Below are positions 39,663 to 51,539 of a stretch of 64,000 bases of DNA, piece after piece. Location of the stretch: the NCBI RefSeq assembly GCF_001641265.1, contig NW_020167535.1, positions 186,001 to 250,000 on the forward strand. Reading direction: 5' to 3'. Position 1 is the first letter of the stretch. Every line of letters starts with the position of its first letter. A program made the translations under genes and the position numbers. The stretch is from Pseudogymnoascus destructans. Its lineage: Eukaryota > Ascomycota > Leotiomycetes > Thelebolales > Thelebolaceae. The notes under the pieces are model-generated. The model worked only from the letters and a program-made list of their open reading frames with translations, was not told where the DNA came from and ran no database searches.

Positions 39663-40755
39663 TCACAAGCGTCCGCCTCTCCCCGGACTGCCCCCTTCAG
39701 TCCCGTACTCCCCGCCGTAGCTGGAGCCATCGCTCTCATCCCTGGCAGAGTTGGCGGCGGCAGCGCCGTTGGAGGTACCGCTGGTGCCGTTGGCGTTGGC
39801 GGCTGTTTCGGCGCGGGCATTGCTGATCATGCTGGGCAGTTGGCGGCGGCGGGCGTTGATGAACCAGTTTGATATTTGGTCTAAAAAAAGTAGTGGTTAG
39901 CTTGCTATTCGTATATAGCGTGACTTGCCGAGCAAGCCACCACAAAAATAAGGACAGGAGAAAAAACTCACTCATCTGCAACCCCGTCCGCACCATCAAA
40001 TCCTGCTTCTCATCCTCGGTTGGATACGGATGATGCAAATGCCCCACAAACCAAGCCCTCAACTTATCCGTCGTCTCCTTCGGCAGATTCCCCCTCCTCT
40101 TCCGCCCACCACCACCACTCTTCCCATCCCCCATCCCCTCCACCCCATACCCCGTCTCCGCCACATAGTTCTGCGGCGGATACCCATTCCCATTGACACT
40201 AACCCCGAACTCCCTCCCGCGCTTCCCGCCGCCGCCACCGCCGCCGTCGTAAACCGTGTACTGCGAGGGCGGAGGGTAGGGTTGGGCGTCGTAACGATCC
40301 CGGCTGTAGGCTTGCGACGCGTAGTCGGCGCGAGGGTCAAATAGTCTCGGTGCAGCGGGCTCGGGGTATCCGCGGCCGGGATACGGCATCTGATCCGCCG
40401 CACTTGCAAAAACCGTCATAGGCGGCGGTCCCGGCGGTGCCCCGGGCGCACTCATCATCGTACTCCTCGGGCTGGTGCGATACGGGGTCTGCATCCCGCT
40501 GCTCCCCCCTCCGCTTCTGCCGCGGCGCTCTGGCTCGGGGGTGAGCAGGCGCCGTTTCTGTGCATAAGGGCTCGAGGGGCGGGCGTCGATGGGGACGGGG
40601 GCGGGGGCGAGGTCGATTTCGGGGACTGCTTGGCGGATGGGGGGGAGTTCGATGTTTTGCAGTTGTGAGCGAGGGCGGGTGGGGAGGGAGGAGAGGGCCG
40701 CGGCGAGGTGGGCGGGGATGGGTGACGGGGCGTGCATGGTTATTGTTGTGGCCAT
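39663..40755 (-). CDS. TALE-class (KN) homeodomain transcription factor
   Basis: Exons 39972-40755 and 39663-39880, separated by a 91-bp intron (39881-39971, GTGAGT...TTTAG) inside the homeodomain codons, 333 residues. The homeodomain (about residues 218-278) starts RKRRGNLPKETTDKLRAWF and has the three-residue loop extension with HPYP, ending NWFINARRRQLP; WF-N and RRR are the DNA-contacting helix 3. The rest is Pro/Gly/Ser-rich with low complexity. This class includes yeast Cup9/Tos8 and fungal KN homeobox regulators of development; the exact orthologue cannot be named here. It acts in the nucleus as a DNA-binding protein. The upstream region is unusually long and rich in repeats. Splicing makes the canonical homeodomain exactly, so the model is secure. 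Confidence 0.92.
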
Positions 40756-41378
40756 GGGCGTGGTTGTTGTAGGTCGGTAGGTTGTGTTGGGGCCGGTGGG
40801 TGGGTGGGTGGCGGGCGGTGCGTGTGGTGTCGTGGTGAGGTTGTGGGATGTGATGGTGAGGTTGGAGAAGGTCTGGGGATGCGGTGTTAGTTGTTGTTGT
40901 TGTGTTTAAGTTATTATGTTGAGCGAGGGAGGACGGCAGGGGAGGTTTCGTCCCAGGGCTGCCAAGGGAAATGTGACGAAGCAGTGAACTCTTGGCGGGC
41001 GTGGTCTAGAATAGAGCACTGCAGAGGGCGAGACTGGACGGACGTACCAACTATAAATATCTCCTAAACGTGAAAGGTCAGAGATGGCGGTTTGTTTCGT
41101 TGGATGGAAAATGGCAAGGGGCGAATATATTCGTCGATCGAAGGTATTGGGTTGATATGTTGTGCAGCGGAAAGGCTGGATTTGAGGGCAAGGAGGAGAG
41201 TGAGTGTATGAAGATAAGATGGCGATATATCGATCAGGGCGTGCTTGCGTGCTAGTAAAGAAGTGCAGGATCAATGTAGGTATGTCGAATGGTAGAAGAG
41301 GAAGTGGTCAAGAGAGAACAACGAGATGCAAGCAAGAGCAGAAAGTCAAGATGTCAATCAGTCGGGTAGTAGATGTCG

Positions 41379-41450
41379 GAGAGAGGGAGAGAGGGAGAGG
41401 GGGAGAGGGGGAGAGAGGGAGGAGGGAGGAGGGAGACAAGATAGAGAGGA
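41379..41450. repeat. GAGAGGGA purine tract
   Basis: About 70 bp of almost pure purine (GAGAGGGAGAGAGGG...). Low complexity. Confidence 0.85.
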
Positions 41451-41808
41451 GAGAGGCAAAGTAGTAGTAGTAGTATAGTAAGTGGAGTAGTGGAGTAGGT
41501 AGTAGGTTAAAGTAGAGTCAGTTAGCAAAAAGGGAGGGCAGAACCATGACAAGAACTACGAGACGGGCATGGCACTTTCATGTAACGCAACCCACATTGA
41601 GGCGAAGGGCGAAGGGCGAGGGCGGAAGGGCGACTAAGCCATTACTTCGTACATACAGTTAAGAGTACTATAGTACTATAGTACTCGTACCAAAGTACAT
41701 GAATGACGCCTCGACGGGGCCTTCAACGGGGCCTCGCGAGTCAATGACCCTTACTAAGGGCAGAGGGGACTAGTAGGGGACTAGTAGAGACAGAGTAGTA
41801 GATTTAGT

Positions 41809-41905
41809 CGTAGATTAGTAGATTAGTAGATTAGTAGATTAGTAGATTAGTAGATTAGTAGATTAGTAGATTAGTAGATTAGTAGATTAGTAGATTAGTA
41901 GATTA
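41809..41905. repeat. 8-bp minisatellite ATTAGTAG
   Basis: About twelve near-perfect tandem units. Confidence 0.9.
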
Positions 41906-41994
41906 CAGTCGTGTAGACTTAGCCTCCCTATCCCCCTGCCCCGCCCTGCCCTTTTCGTTAGAGTGACTACCATACTATGCTATTCTTACCACTA

Positions 41995-42145
41995 TGTGTG
42001 TGTGTGTTGTGTGTGTAGTGTGTGTAGTGTGTGTAGTGTGTGTAGTGTGTGTAGTGTGTGTGTACTCCGTAGTGTGTGTGTAGTGTGTATGTAGTGTGTG
42101 TGTACTCCGTAGTGTGTGTAGTGTGTGTAGTGTGTGTAGTGTGGG
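41995..42145. repeat. 9-bp minisatellite TAGTGTGTG
   Basis: GT-rich array with two interspersed copies of TGTACTCCGTAGTGTG. Confidence 0.9.
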
Positions 42146-43227
42146 TAGGTGTGTGTACCCCAGGGTGTGTTCTAGCGGCGTGTCGAAAAAAGAAGGTTCA
42201 GCTACGTACCCACACACACGTCGTCAGATGGCTTGGCAGGAAGTTTTTCTCTCCGAGCCGGGTTCTTGGGGTGTAACGGAACGGTACATTGCATATTTAG
42301 GAACGGGAAGAGCAGAGCAGAGTAGAGTAGAGTAGAGTAGTACAGTAACAGGAACTATGTAGAGTACAAATTCTTGCAGTTAAGAGTGGGTGAGTGGTTG
42401 GTTGATGGTTGATGGTTGGAGAGTGGACATTTGGGTGAGAAAGTGGGTGAGATGTGTGATGGATGATGGGTGGATTAGTGGTGGATGAGTAATGCCAGGC
42501 TGACAAGTGGAGGTACCAGTACCAAGAGGGTACAGGCGGGATACAGTCAACAGCCGACGGGCACAGTACCAGTCAGTTTCAGTCATCTAGCGTCAGCAGT
42601 CAGAGAGTGGGAAGTTGGAGGTGGCAGTTGGATTGTGGATGCAGAAAGCCATTTATTAGGGCAAAGCAAGACCGAGTGCAAGGCAAGGCAAGGAAAGGAA
42701 AGGGCGCATCATCGACAGAGCAAGGGAGAAAGCCAAGGGCGCACTTTGTGGGCGGGAGCTGGTATCTCGCAAGTACCCCATGTATCACAGTTACATACAG
42801 CACTCCAAGACACGCGCTAATTGCCCTATCTCGGCGGCGGCGGAAAGCAGGTCAAGGGAGCAAAAGGTACCGGTACGTTCGGTGCTAGTGGACCCTCACG
42901 GTGATGGGGGGCCATCACCGCGAGACGAGAATGAGATGAGGGAGACAGGAGCAGAGATGAGTGAACCGGATAGCCCGGATTTGGTGTAAAGTGCGTTTTG
43001 TACGGAGCATGTAGAGGATTTGTGTGCTGGATGTGCGTGTGCAGCACCCCTCCGATTGCGGACAACATCTGGCCCATCCACCCCATCCACGCCCATCCAC
43101 GCCCATCCACAATGAATGATGGGATGGGGATGATGGCACATCCCATCCCGCATCTGATTGTGCGCCATGGCGTACGTACTGGTCTTTTATTGATGTGGGG
43201 TTGGCTTGACTGCTGTCTGCGGCATCC

Positions 43228-43372
43228 CACTCCAACCGCCATCCACCCAACGCCATCCACTCAACGCCATCCACTAACGCCATCCACTAACGCCATCCAC
43301 TCAACGCCATCCACTCAACGCCATCCACTCAACGCCATCCACTCAACGCCATCCACTCAACGCTATCCACGG
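43228..43372. repeat. 13-14-bp minisatellite CGCCATCCACTCAA
   Basis: About ten tandem units, two of them one base shorter. The last is followed by a partial inverted copy (GGATGGCGGTTGAGTGGATG), so the end can fold back. Confidence 0.9.
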
Positions 43373-44896
43373 ATGGCGGTTGAGTGGATGTTCCCAACTG
43401 CCTATCCCTCTTGCTACTATAAGTACAGCTACAACCAGTACTTCCAGTACAAGTACATGGCAACCTCCGTCCCTTCCCACCCTCGCACCATCTCATCTCG
43501 CCTCTCCCCTCTCAAGCCCCCCGTCGATCCCCGATCCGCCGCCTGTCAACATCGTGCAGCCCGTGCATCCGTGCACCACCCTCACCCAACCACCCAACCA
43601 CACATTTATCCCATTTATTCCCGAACATTCCCCTTCGAGCCCGCGGCTCCTCTCTCTTCTCTCCGCCACCTGCCCCACTCACCACTCCCACTGTCACACC
43701 CCTATTCGTTTCCCATCAATCCTCCTTGGCCCTACCAAGCAAAATATACTGTATTCCGTACTATACGTACTATACCAAAATTACGAGTGCGGGACAACCT
43801 CGTATGGGAGAAGAGAACCTCGTACAAAGTACGTACTCAATCTGAAAGGCCCCACCATCTCATCTCCACACCTTCGCGCCGAACATTCCTCATGACCCAC
43901 CCATCCCCCCCCAGTGAAGGCTTCTCCCACCCATCCATCCTTCCCCCCCCATCCCCCCCCCCAGTGAAGGCTTCTCCCTAGCGAAGCCTTCACGTCAGCG
44001 CCAGCACAAGGCCCGCGCGGTCTAGCCTCACCAGCCCTAGCAAGCCCACTCTCACTGACGGACGCCACCGACCGGCATGAAAACCCGTTAATGCATGCAT
44101 CCGTCCCGACTTGTGCACGCATCCGCTGAGCATCTCGGCCTCTTCGGCCAATTCACACCTTGCAGGCGGGGCGGGAGATGGCGTGGATGGATGAACGCCC
44201 AGTCAGCGAGCCAGCCAGCTCCCCCCCACCACACACACACACCAGATCCATCCCCCTCCAGCACAGCCGCACGCCAGATCGCCGTCCCACCCGCCGCCAG
44301 AAGCTTGCGTAACACGCGCTATCCCCTCTTGCGTCCCGCGAGCCGTTGCCTGTCACCCTTTTGCACACTCACACACGGGCTACACGGTACCGGCATCCGG
44401 CACCGCCAAGGTGCCCCAGTCCAGTTCTTGGCCCCTTCTGTTCCTGCCGCTCCGTTTCCCCGTCTAGCACTCGGCGCGGACACGACGCAAGACAGACAGA
44501 CAGAGTGGATCTTCGTAGAGGACTGACTGTACACCCATCCACCACATCACACCCACACTCACCTCCGCCACCCCATCCAACGTCACCTTGCCGATCCCCG
44601 TCTCGTTTGACTCCCACCTGCACCCCCTGTGCTCACCTCGTACCCTTGTCTGTTTCGAAACGCGGTGGGAAGGGAAGGTTTAGGGTACGGAGTACATAAC
44701 TTGCTCACACGCACTTGCACCACAAGCTGTGTGTGCTTGTTGTATGTGGTTGGCAAAAGAAACGGTTGGCGAAACGCTTCGTTTCACCGCTCTCGAAACG
44801 GGGTGAGGGTGACCACCCATCCACACCTGCTGCGACAACCTCGGCTCACTCTCTCCGATCGACGGCAATATGGGACTCGTACTGTGGAGCAGACGG

Positions 44897-45112
44897 ACTG
44901 CAGGCGTGCGTGTAGGCGTGTAGGCGTGTAGGCGTGTAGGCGTGTAGGCGTGTAGGCGTGTAGGCGTGTAGGCGTGTAGGCGTGTAGGTGTGTAGGCGTG
45001 TAGGCGTGTAGGCGTGTAGGCGTGGCGTGTAGGTGTGTAGGCGTGTAGGCGTGCAGGCGTGCAGGCGGGCAGGCGTGCAGGCGGGCAGGCGTGCAGGCGG
45101 GCGTGTAGGCAG
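44897..45112. repeat. 8-bp minisatellite GTAGGCGT/GCAGGCGT
   Basis: More than twenty units, GTGTAGGC-type on the left grading into GCAGGCGT/GCAGGCGG on the right. Confidence 0.92.
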
Positions 45113-46711
45113 AGATAGCTCAGATCTGTCGTTCGTGTCAGGCGTAGGTGATGTGGATTTTGTGGCGTATGTAAATCAAGAAAACTTGGCAAGCACAAGC
45201 ACCTCTACGTACCACAAACCTCGTCAAAAAATCGAAAAGGAGCATCCCATCCCACCGCTCATTCACCTCCTTCTTCTTCCCCCAAGATCCGCGTTCGCCC
45301 ACCGCTCGTTCGCTCACGAGCTCGCCAACAGAGCTGCCAGATGAGAGAGCACACGTAGCATCGCATAACACGAGGTGGTGTAAGGTCTCGTCGGTCCCCC
45401 CCCCGCGGCGTCCGCGCCGCCGTGAGGGATGCACAGCGTCACCGTGCCGCCATCCCCACCATCTATCAACGCATCTTCTCCCGTGGAGGGTGCATCATCT
45501 ACCAGTTCCTGTGCCACCTACCTACATCCCACCAACCTGCCATATACAGCCTTCCTCTCTTCCCGGTTCCCATGAAAACCTCCCATCTCCTTAACAAACT
45601 ATGACGTAAATCACGTGTCTCCCCATACCCAGGAAGTCTCGGAAGGGTGTGTTCTACAAGTGGAGCACGACTAACAATGCGCGAAACCTCCTCCACCGCT
45701 GTATATCCCACCTGTCTGTCTGATCTGTCTCTGTCTTGGCAGCACACCCCGCCGGCGGAGATTTGGATCTTTGTTTTGGGGGAGGGGAGTGGGAGCGATA
45801 GTTTCTCTGTCTGCCCTCTTGCTCGGCGCCGGGAGTGGAGGGCCCACCGGCGAGCAGAGGGAAAGACAGGAAATGGGTGGGGGCGCAAGAAAGAGAGGCA
45901 AGGGAGAAGGAGAGAAAATAAAATCTCTGTGACGTTAGCAGTGGGGCGTGCCTTGTTGACACAGTGGGGTCTCGGGCATGGAAGGGTGATTTGTCGGGTC
46001 TGTCAGATCCAAAACGTGTGCTGTCTGTAACTTACTTGCCGTTCTTTTTTTGCCACCCGCTACTCCGTTAGTATTGTATTGTATTGGAAAAGATCTCTGC
46101 TCCGTCTGGTGTGCTCCGTCTGGTGTGCTCCGTCTGGTGGGGGCCGGCTGAAGTTGATGGGTACGGATCCGCAACCAAGACCACCGAGGTGAGGAGTGAC
46201 GGGAGGGATGACCGGCATACCACTGGTACCGCCAGCCATGCTATGCCATGCCATGACACTACTATTACAATGTCACCAAAAATCAATATGCCGAGGAGCC
46301 GGCAGTTGCGAGAGCGTGGCGATTACCCCACTGCGCCGTGGTTGATCACGACAGCCCCGTCCCCCGTGGCCTGGTTGGCAGTGTGAGTGGATGCGGCGCT
46401 GTGTCAGGTTGGAGTTAGTGATGTGGATGGGCCGCAGAACCGGGAAGTGAAGTGAAGTGAAGGGGATGGCAGATCCGAGGGTTCTGCAGACGGTGAGCGA
46501 CTGACTTAACTGCCGCCGACACCTTCACATGAAGGTTTTTAGCTCATCGCTCGGTGGGGTCGCTTGCTGAAACGGGACGGAGGGAAAATTGGGAAAAGTT
46601 TGATTGTGCCGATCGTGGGTTACGGGTATCAAATCAGAGGAATCGAAATCTCACTTGTCAGCCCGAAAGAGTAAGTCCCTCTAGTTAGTTAGTCGTAGAG
46701 TAGTAAAGTAG

Positions 46712-46989
46712 AGTTAAACTTTGGTAGCGGTCCGTAAGAATAGAATAATGATAATTACGGGCGTATCAACCAGTCTTTAGAACAGTGATCAATGAAAGCA
46801 TATTTTATTAATCTAGCTATTGTAACTACTCTATATAGTCGATACTTCCACCCCTGAGCCAGTCTCAGAGGAGTGGTGCCCAGCATCGCTTGCTCAGTTG
46901 GGCAATATTGAGCTTGGCGCCGGGTTGGCACTTGGCAGCCTGGGCGGCATCGCCGCCCCTTTTCCCGGGCACGGAGTGAGAATTCCACA
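46712..46989 (-). mobile_element. Solo LTR of the 277-bp family, second copy, likely TSD AGTAG
   Basis: The reverse complement starts TGTGGAATTCTCACTCCGTG, as at 21539, and aligns throughout (GGCGCCAAGCTCAATAT; GTAATTATC). With ends at 46712 and 46989 it is 278 bp and is flanked by AGTAG on both sides (46707-46711, 46990-46994). The 3' terminal bases have drifted from ACA, so the boundary is less sure than in the first copy. Confidence 0.75.
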
Positions 46990-46994
46990 AGTAG

Positions 46995-48272
46995 AGTAGT
47001 TAAGAGGTTAGTTAGACGGAACGGCAGGTGCGATAGACGGCAGACAGGCCGAAACAAAATGTACCAGTACTTACGATGTCATCAATCCCCCGCTATCCCG
47101 CACAAAAATTTCTCGGGAAATCTCATAAAACCGACTATGGATGACATGACAACGATGGGGTCCTCAAACGGAGGATTGATTGGTGGGAGGACGAGGGGAT
47201 TACAAAATACCCAATTAATCGCCATCTCCTTGCTCAAACTTGCTGTGTTGCCAGAACGGCTTTTTTCGCGCTCTCCACGGGGGACGGGGGTTCGGGATTA
47301 CAGATGCTCCTTGTATGTGACGTCGAGGGGGAAATAAAAAAATTATAATTGGAATTAAAAAAGGTGATAAAGATAACCACGATCTGTGCATTCTGCTTGT
47401 GATCTTAGCAATTCCGGAAAAAGGGGGCGCCTATCTTGCCAGCTTTCGCATATAACCCTCCACTAGCAACATACTGCTGCTCCCTTGCTTCCCGCGGTCC
47501 CGCCTCCCGCCGAATCTCCGAGTCTACTGGCTGCAACAGCAACAGCTTCACAGAGGTCTAGAAGAACACCACAACTTGTGGACAAAGCTACAATTGAGGA
47601 AATAGATGGAGAGAGTGAAGAAGATCCATACGATAACGTAGGTCATGGTGTAACCGGCTACTTTTCCGCCTAGCGCAGATCTCGCATTCACATGGCTTCC
47701 GGCGATCAAGGACAAGATTGGAGGGACGGATCAGATAGTGGCAGAACTTGTGGACGTGCTTGAGCACCTGTGAGGTTCCAATTGAGGCTGTTTCGCGCGA
47801 TTTGCAGTCACAGATGGACAAAAGGAGGTTGAGATTTGCGTTGCCTACATGAATGGGCGAGGCCTATTCGAACATGGCTACGCGTTTGCGTTTGCTTTCA
47901 AGTTATAGCAAGGATTAAAAGGCGAAGAGGAATTCGATAAGTTATCATTCCGTGAACAAGTTATGGCTTTTGATGTCGTCTGAGTCTATTAACGTAATGT
48001 TACTGTAACTAACCTATTGCAATAGTGTTCGTATTCTTATTATCTGTATTCTATTCCCCCCTGCCATCAATAATCTCCTTCTATCTTATATTACAACTGC
48101 GAATGGTATAAATAAACAGCATAATCCCATTAAGCAACTGTCATCCCAGCTCTAGCCTACCCTCATCTCTTTTCTGTGTACAAATAGACCGTCCCTATTT
48201 ATAATCCCGAAAGTCCTTCATGATATCGTATATTTCGCAATGTGATCCATTAGACGTTATCCCATCCCAACC
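46995..48272. other. Region between solo LTR and recombinase relic
   Basis: Contains a 62-codon frame (47485-47673) with an acidic end (IEEIDGESEEDPYDN) just before a possible splice donor, and decayed coding-like pieces nearby (RDLQSQMDKRRLRF near 47800). These may be another dead mobile gene; I cannot name it. Confidence 0.3.
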
Positions 48273-50279
48273 TTAATCTCTACCACAGCGAACCTTGTGA
48301 CGTACCACATTTCGCAGCCACGTTGACTTATAGCCGCATTCCTTGTACTTAGGACACTTGTATTCGAACGCCGTTGGCTCATCGCGGGAATTGCCTGTAT
48401 ATTTGCCCAGAATTGTATCCACCTCTTTCTTTGTAGTGACGCCATGGCAAATAAGGTTGATACGGGCGAGATGATTAACAAATTCAGTACCCGGCACACA
48501 AAGCTCTTAGGGGAGTTGAACGAGTGCTTCCATTTGATTGAAGATGATACTCTGGGCAGTCACTTCGTTGACTTCAGCACCGTCGATATACCAATTAATG
48601 CTCCGATGTTTTCCGCCACAGAATCGGCAGAATGGACGCTGCCCATTTTCAGAGGTTGTGGTGCGTTCGGGACTCCTGGCTCATCTGGCTTTGCGTCTGC
48701 GGCCGAAGAGCTAAACCAAGGATGTTAGAAAGAAGCACAAGATGACTGCTGCTGTAATATCTTACGTTGCTTCTGTCCACCCTGGCTCTCTCTCCATGCT
48801 TTCTCTCGGGCAGCCTCGTGCTTCCGCCTCGCATTCATTGCAGTTTGATGCATCGATACCCATGTCGGCATATAACTTGTTCATTTCGTCTTTGGTCATC
48901 TTTTGTCGCCTATAAATCGTATCGGTGATGTTGATTCCAAAGGGGTCGTTAAAGCCTGCACGCACCCGCCTCTCCCAGGTATCCTCGTTGCAAGTTCCAA
49001 CATAGGCAGCTGTAATGCCTGCATTCAAAGACTGGACGGATTGGCCCATTTCAGCTGCAACTGAGGCCGGTTACCATCTTCTTCGAATGAGCAGCATCCT
49101 TTGCAGCTCACCTTCTCATGTCATGAGGGGTAACAACAGCGCAGAAGCCGGCCTTCAGAGACCTTTCGCGGATGGTAGTGATTTCTTGCCGGATCTCGGC
49201 GGCCTTGTCAACTACAACAGCGTTGCTCTGGTTATGAAAGGCGCATAGACAGGACTCTCTCTCTTCCGTTCGCCCACTGCACCGTTTTGTCTTGTCGTTG
49301 TCGAGTCGCTTCGAGAACTTCCTCAATTGTCCGGCCATTCACAGCACCTAGTCTCATCGCTGAGGCAATAATCATCTTTATGGGACAGAGGATTCCATCT
49401 TGGGGGTCGGTCAGGCAGTGGAGCCGCACGGTACGGTTTTTCTTCGGGTCGTGTCTATCGTGTCAATATTAGTATAAATAGGCAGGGTCTATTTCGATAG
49501 AATTACTCACTTCTTCTTCTTTTCATTGTGATGAGGATGTCGGCCTGGAGGTTTTCGAGCTTGTCCCCATCAACCAACTTAATTGTGATGTCGCTATAAC
49601 ACAAGAACTGGATCTTCTGTGTGTCGCGCGTCGAAGTCATAATGTCCCCGCTTCTGCACCTCTTGAAAAATAACAGTAATCAACCGCCGGACTAGAACGC
49701 TCCCGATCCATTGCACCTTTCTTGACGGTTCTTTCGTGATCCGTCCTTCGTTTAAGAGCTGCTGGAACATCGTCTTCATCCTAATCGAGTCGTGCTTCGA
49801 CACCCGAAAATCCGCGAAGTGGAACGTGGTGATTACAATGAGGCGGCGAAGACCTCCACGTAGCCATGTGAATGCTGGAACCTCATTCGACCTTGGTCTT
49901 ACTCTGGACACAATCTAGCATAGGAATCGTTCGAGCTCATCCATCGACGGCGTGTCATCTGGACTATACACATTGTTAAGACGACAGTAACCTTGATGTA
50001 ACAAAATAGACGCTGCTTATTCTTACCTCTTATTGATGGAATTCACGCGGAAGGCAACGAATCGATTATACCAGAGGCATGACAGTATTCGGTTTTCTTT
50101 GAGGCTTCGACAAATGTAAGTTGCTTGGTCATTTGCTTCGAGCTTCGTCTATCTTCAGCAGCATTGTTTATAATCGCCTCAATACTTTCAAAGCCAGCGC
50201 TTGCCAATAGGTTTTGCAAGGTCTCAAACTCGAGTTCATCGCTGTCGTAGTCATCGTCGTCCATTATGCTCACAAGCAA
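48273..50279 (-). pseudogene. Fungal tyrosine-recombinase-like gene, degenerate (DUF3435/Crypton/Starship-captain-like)
   Basis: Begins near ATG 50264 or 50279 with an acidic DDDDYDSDELEFETLQNLL. Going minus, the central part reads LCYSDITIKLVDGDKL, a probable intron (about 49461-49517), then DPQDGILCPIKMIIASAMR, the usual layout of fungal YR proteins. The recombinase signature follows: TPHDMRR (box II H-x-x-R), MGQSVQSL in place of GHS, and GITAAYVG with the catalytic-type Tyr. After it comes FGINITDTIYRRQKMTKDEM and, at the end, GNSRDEPTAF and a zinc-finger-like CPKYKECGYK...HKVRC, stop at 48273. A frameshift near 49250, TGA after HDMRR and breaks near 49600, 49905 and 50043 show it is dead. 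Such proteins are site-specific integrases of Cryptons or Starships; which one is not settled here. Confidence 0.65.
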
Positions 50280-50776
50280 TGTAAATAGACCCTGCCTATT
50301 TTGAGAGTTAGAGAATTAGACAACGACTTGAACCTGCTTTATCTTACTGGAGAAAAAGGTATCTCGAAGGCAGCGTAGCAAGCACTGGAATGAGGGGTGA
50401 GATGAGAGTGGGAAGCGAGGTCGAAGTGAGAAGGAATGAATCACTTCCACTACAAGCATAAAAGTACTACCGTACCAAATAAACCCTTATATCATGCACT
50501 GCCCTTTCCTACTGTAAAAGAGGTATCTTGCTATTATTTAAAAATATTAAATGTTATTGTAGTATTTCCGTGTTATATAAAGTTATACTACGAGCTATGT
50601 ATGGACCTTCGGCGCCGGCGACTGTGGAGATTTGGAATTAAACTAGGTATCTAATGTAATATCTATCATTAAGTAGTATTTACGTATCAAAAATAATTAT
50701 ACAGAAGAAGAGGAAGAAGAGGAAGAAGAAGAGGAACCCTTGGTAAAGGGGGGAAAAGAAAAAGAAGAAAAAAAAC
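50280..50776. other. Upstream region of the recombinase relic
   Basis: No gene. Purine-rich tract (GAAGAAGAGGAAGAAG) at 50700-50740 and poly-A near the tRNA 3' end, whose rc T-run (50766-50775) would terminate Pol III. Confidence 0.4.
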
Positions 50777-50868
50777 CGACGTGTGCAGGGTTCGAACCTG
50801 CGCGACCGAAGTCATAAGATATCCAAATTAATTCAAGTCTTACCCATTAACCGCTCTGGCAACACGCC
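50777..50868 (-). tRNA. tRNA-Ser(TGA) with 11-nt intron
   Basis: Acceptor GGCGTGT pairs with ACACGTC, discriminator G (typical of tRNA-Ser). D-arm GCCAGAGCGGTTAATGG, anticodon stem TAAGA/TCTTA with loop C-T-TGA-A, intron TTAATTTGGAT after position 37, variable arm GACTTCGGTC, T-arm GCAGG-TTCGAAC-CCTGC. All stems pair. A T-run follows on the minus strand as terminator. Confidence 0.9.
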
Positions 50869-51446
50869 TTACTTATTAGGTTTAGGTTATAATTAATAAA
50901 TAATAAGTCTTACCCATAAATTATAATCGGATCGGCCCTAATCGTTGTAACCAAAGAATGGAGGGGGAAGCGAAATGCGCGCTTTCGTTCACGTGCGTCT
51001 GTTCACTGCTACTCCTCAACAAAACCTTTTCCTTAGCTGTAGATAGTAATTTATATTGTAATCCTATGTAATTCATTCAACGGAAGGGACTCCTTTATCT
51101 AAGCAAGAGCAACGACAGTAAGAGCAAACAAAGCAAGAGGGAATGCAGGATCGAAACCAAATAGCAGTTGAGCGGGTGACACACCATAAACGGAAAACCT
51201 TCGTATGATAACGTTTATTAACATGGTGGTAAGGTTCATCCCAATGATGTATGAGTCTTGGGTGTGTCTAGAGGATCTTGTGAAATGTGAAAACGGCTAA
51301 ATTCATTTGAACACGAAGCTCAGACAGCCCGGCCGACGTTGAGTGAGAGATTGGCGCTGTTGTCCCACGCTAAAAAAAATCCCCCCGCCAAACAAAAAAA
51401 AATTAGGTCCACAATGGAGAGAGTTCATCTCTCCGAAGAGTTTAAG
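50869..51446. other. Spacer between two tRNA genes
   Basis: Holds a second copy of AAGTCTTACCCAT (50905-50917), a 13-mer that is also inside the tRNA-Ser gene (50835-50847). No other feature seen. Confidence 0.45.
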
Positions 51447-51539
51447 TCCCTTCGCCCGGAATCGAACCGGGGGCCCCCGGATGAGGTGTGTGTTTTGCAA
51501 TTACAGTCCGATGCTCTAATCCAACTGAGCTACAAAGGG
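51447..51539 (-). tRNA. tRNA-Tyr(GTA) with 18-nt intron
   Basis: Acceptor CCCTTTG pairs with CGAAGGG, discriminator A. D-arm TAGCTCAGTTGGATTAGAGC; anticodon stem TCGGA/TCCGG around C-T-GTA-A, intron TTGCAAAACACACACCTC after position 37; T-arm CCCGG-TTCGATT-CCGGG. Introns at this place are the rule for eukaryotic tRNA-Tyr. The anticodon is assigned by pairing, not by similarity search. Confidence 0.87.

Larger units (their letters stand above)
40756..46711. other. 6-kb gene-free region upstream of the homeobox gene
   Basis: No coding gene that I support. It contains GA-rich, GT-rich and C-rich tracts, five separate minisatellites (listed individually), many GTAC steps (e.g. 43740-43840) and short frames of low complexity. 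The proximal part should carry the homeobox promoter and a long 5' UTR. Confidence 0.5.

Noticed and set aside
42998..43981. 327-codon plus-strand frame
   Set aside because: Made largely of the 14-bp minisatellite (HSTPSTQRHPLNAI-type repeats) and low-complexity Pro/His; no domain or splice signals, and other frames are equally open.
41809..45112. CRISPR array
   Set aside because: Contiguous short tandem repeats without unique spacers, in a eukaryotic genome.
44680..45198. 172-codon frame with YTPTRLHA repeats
   Set aside because: Translation of an 8-bp minisatellite; three frames give the same periodic peptide.
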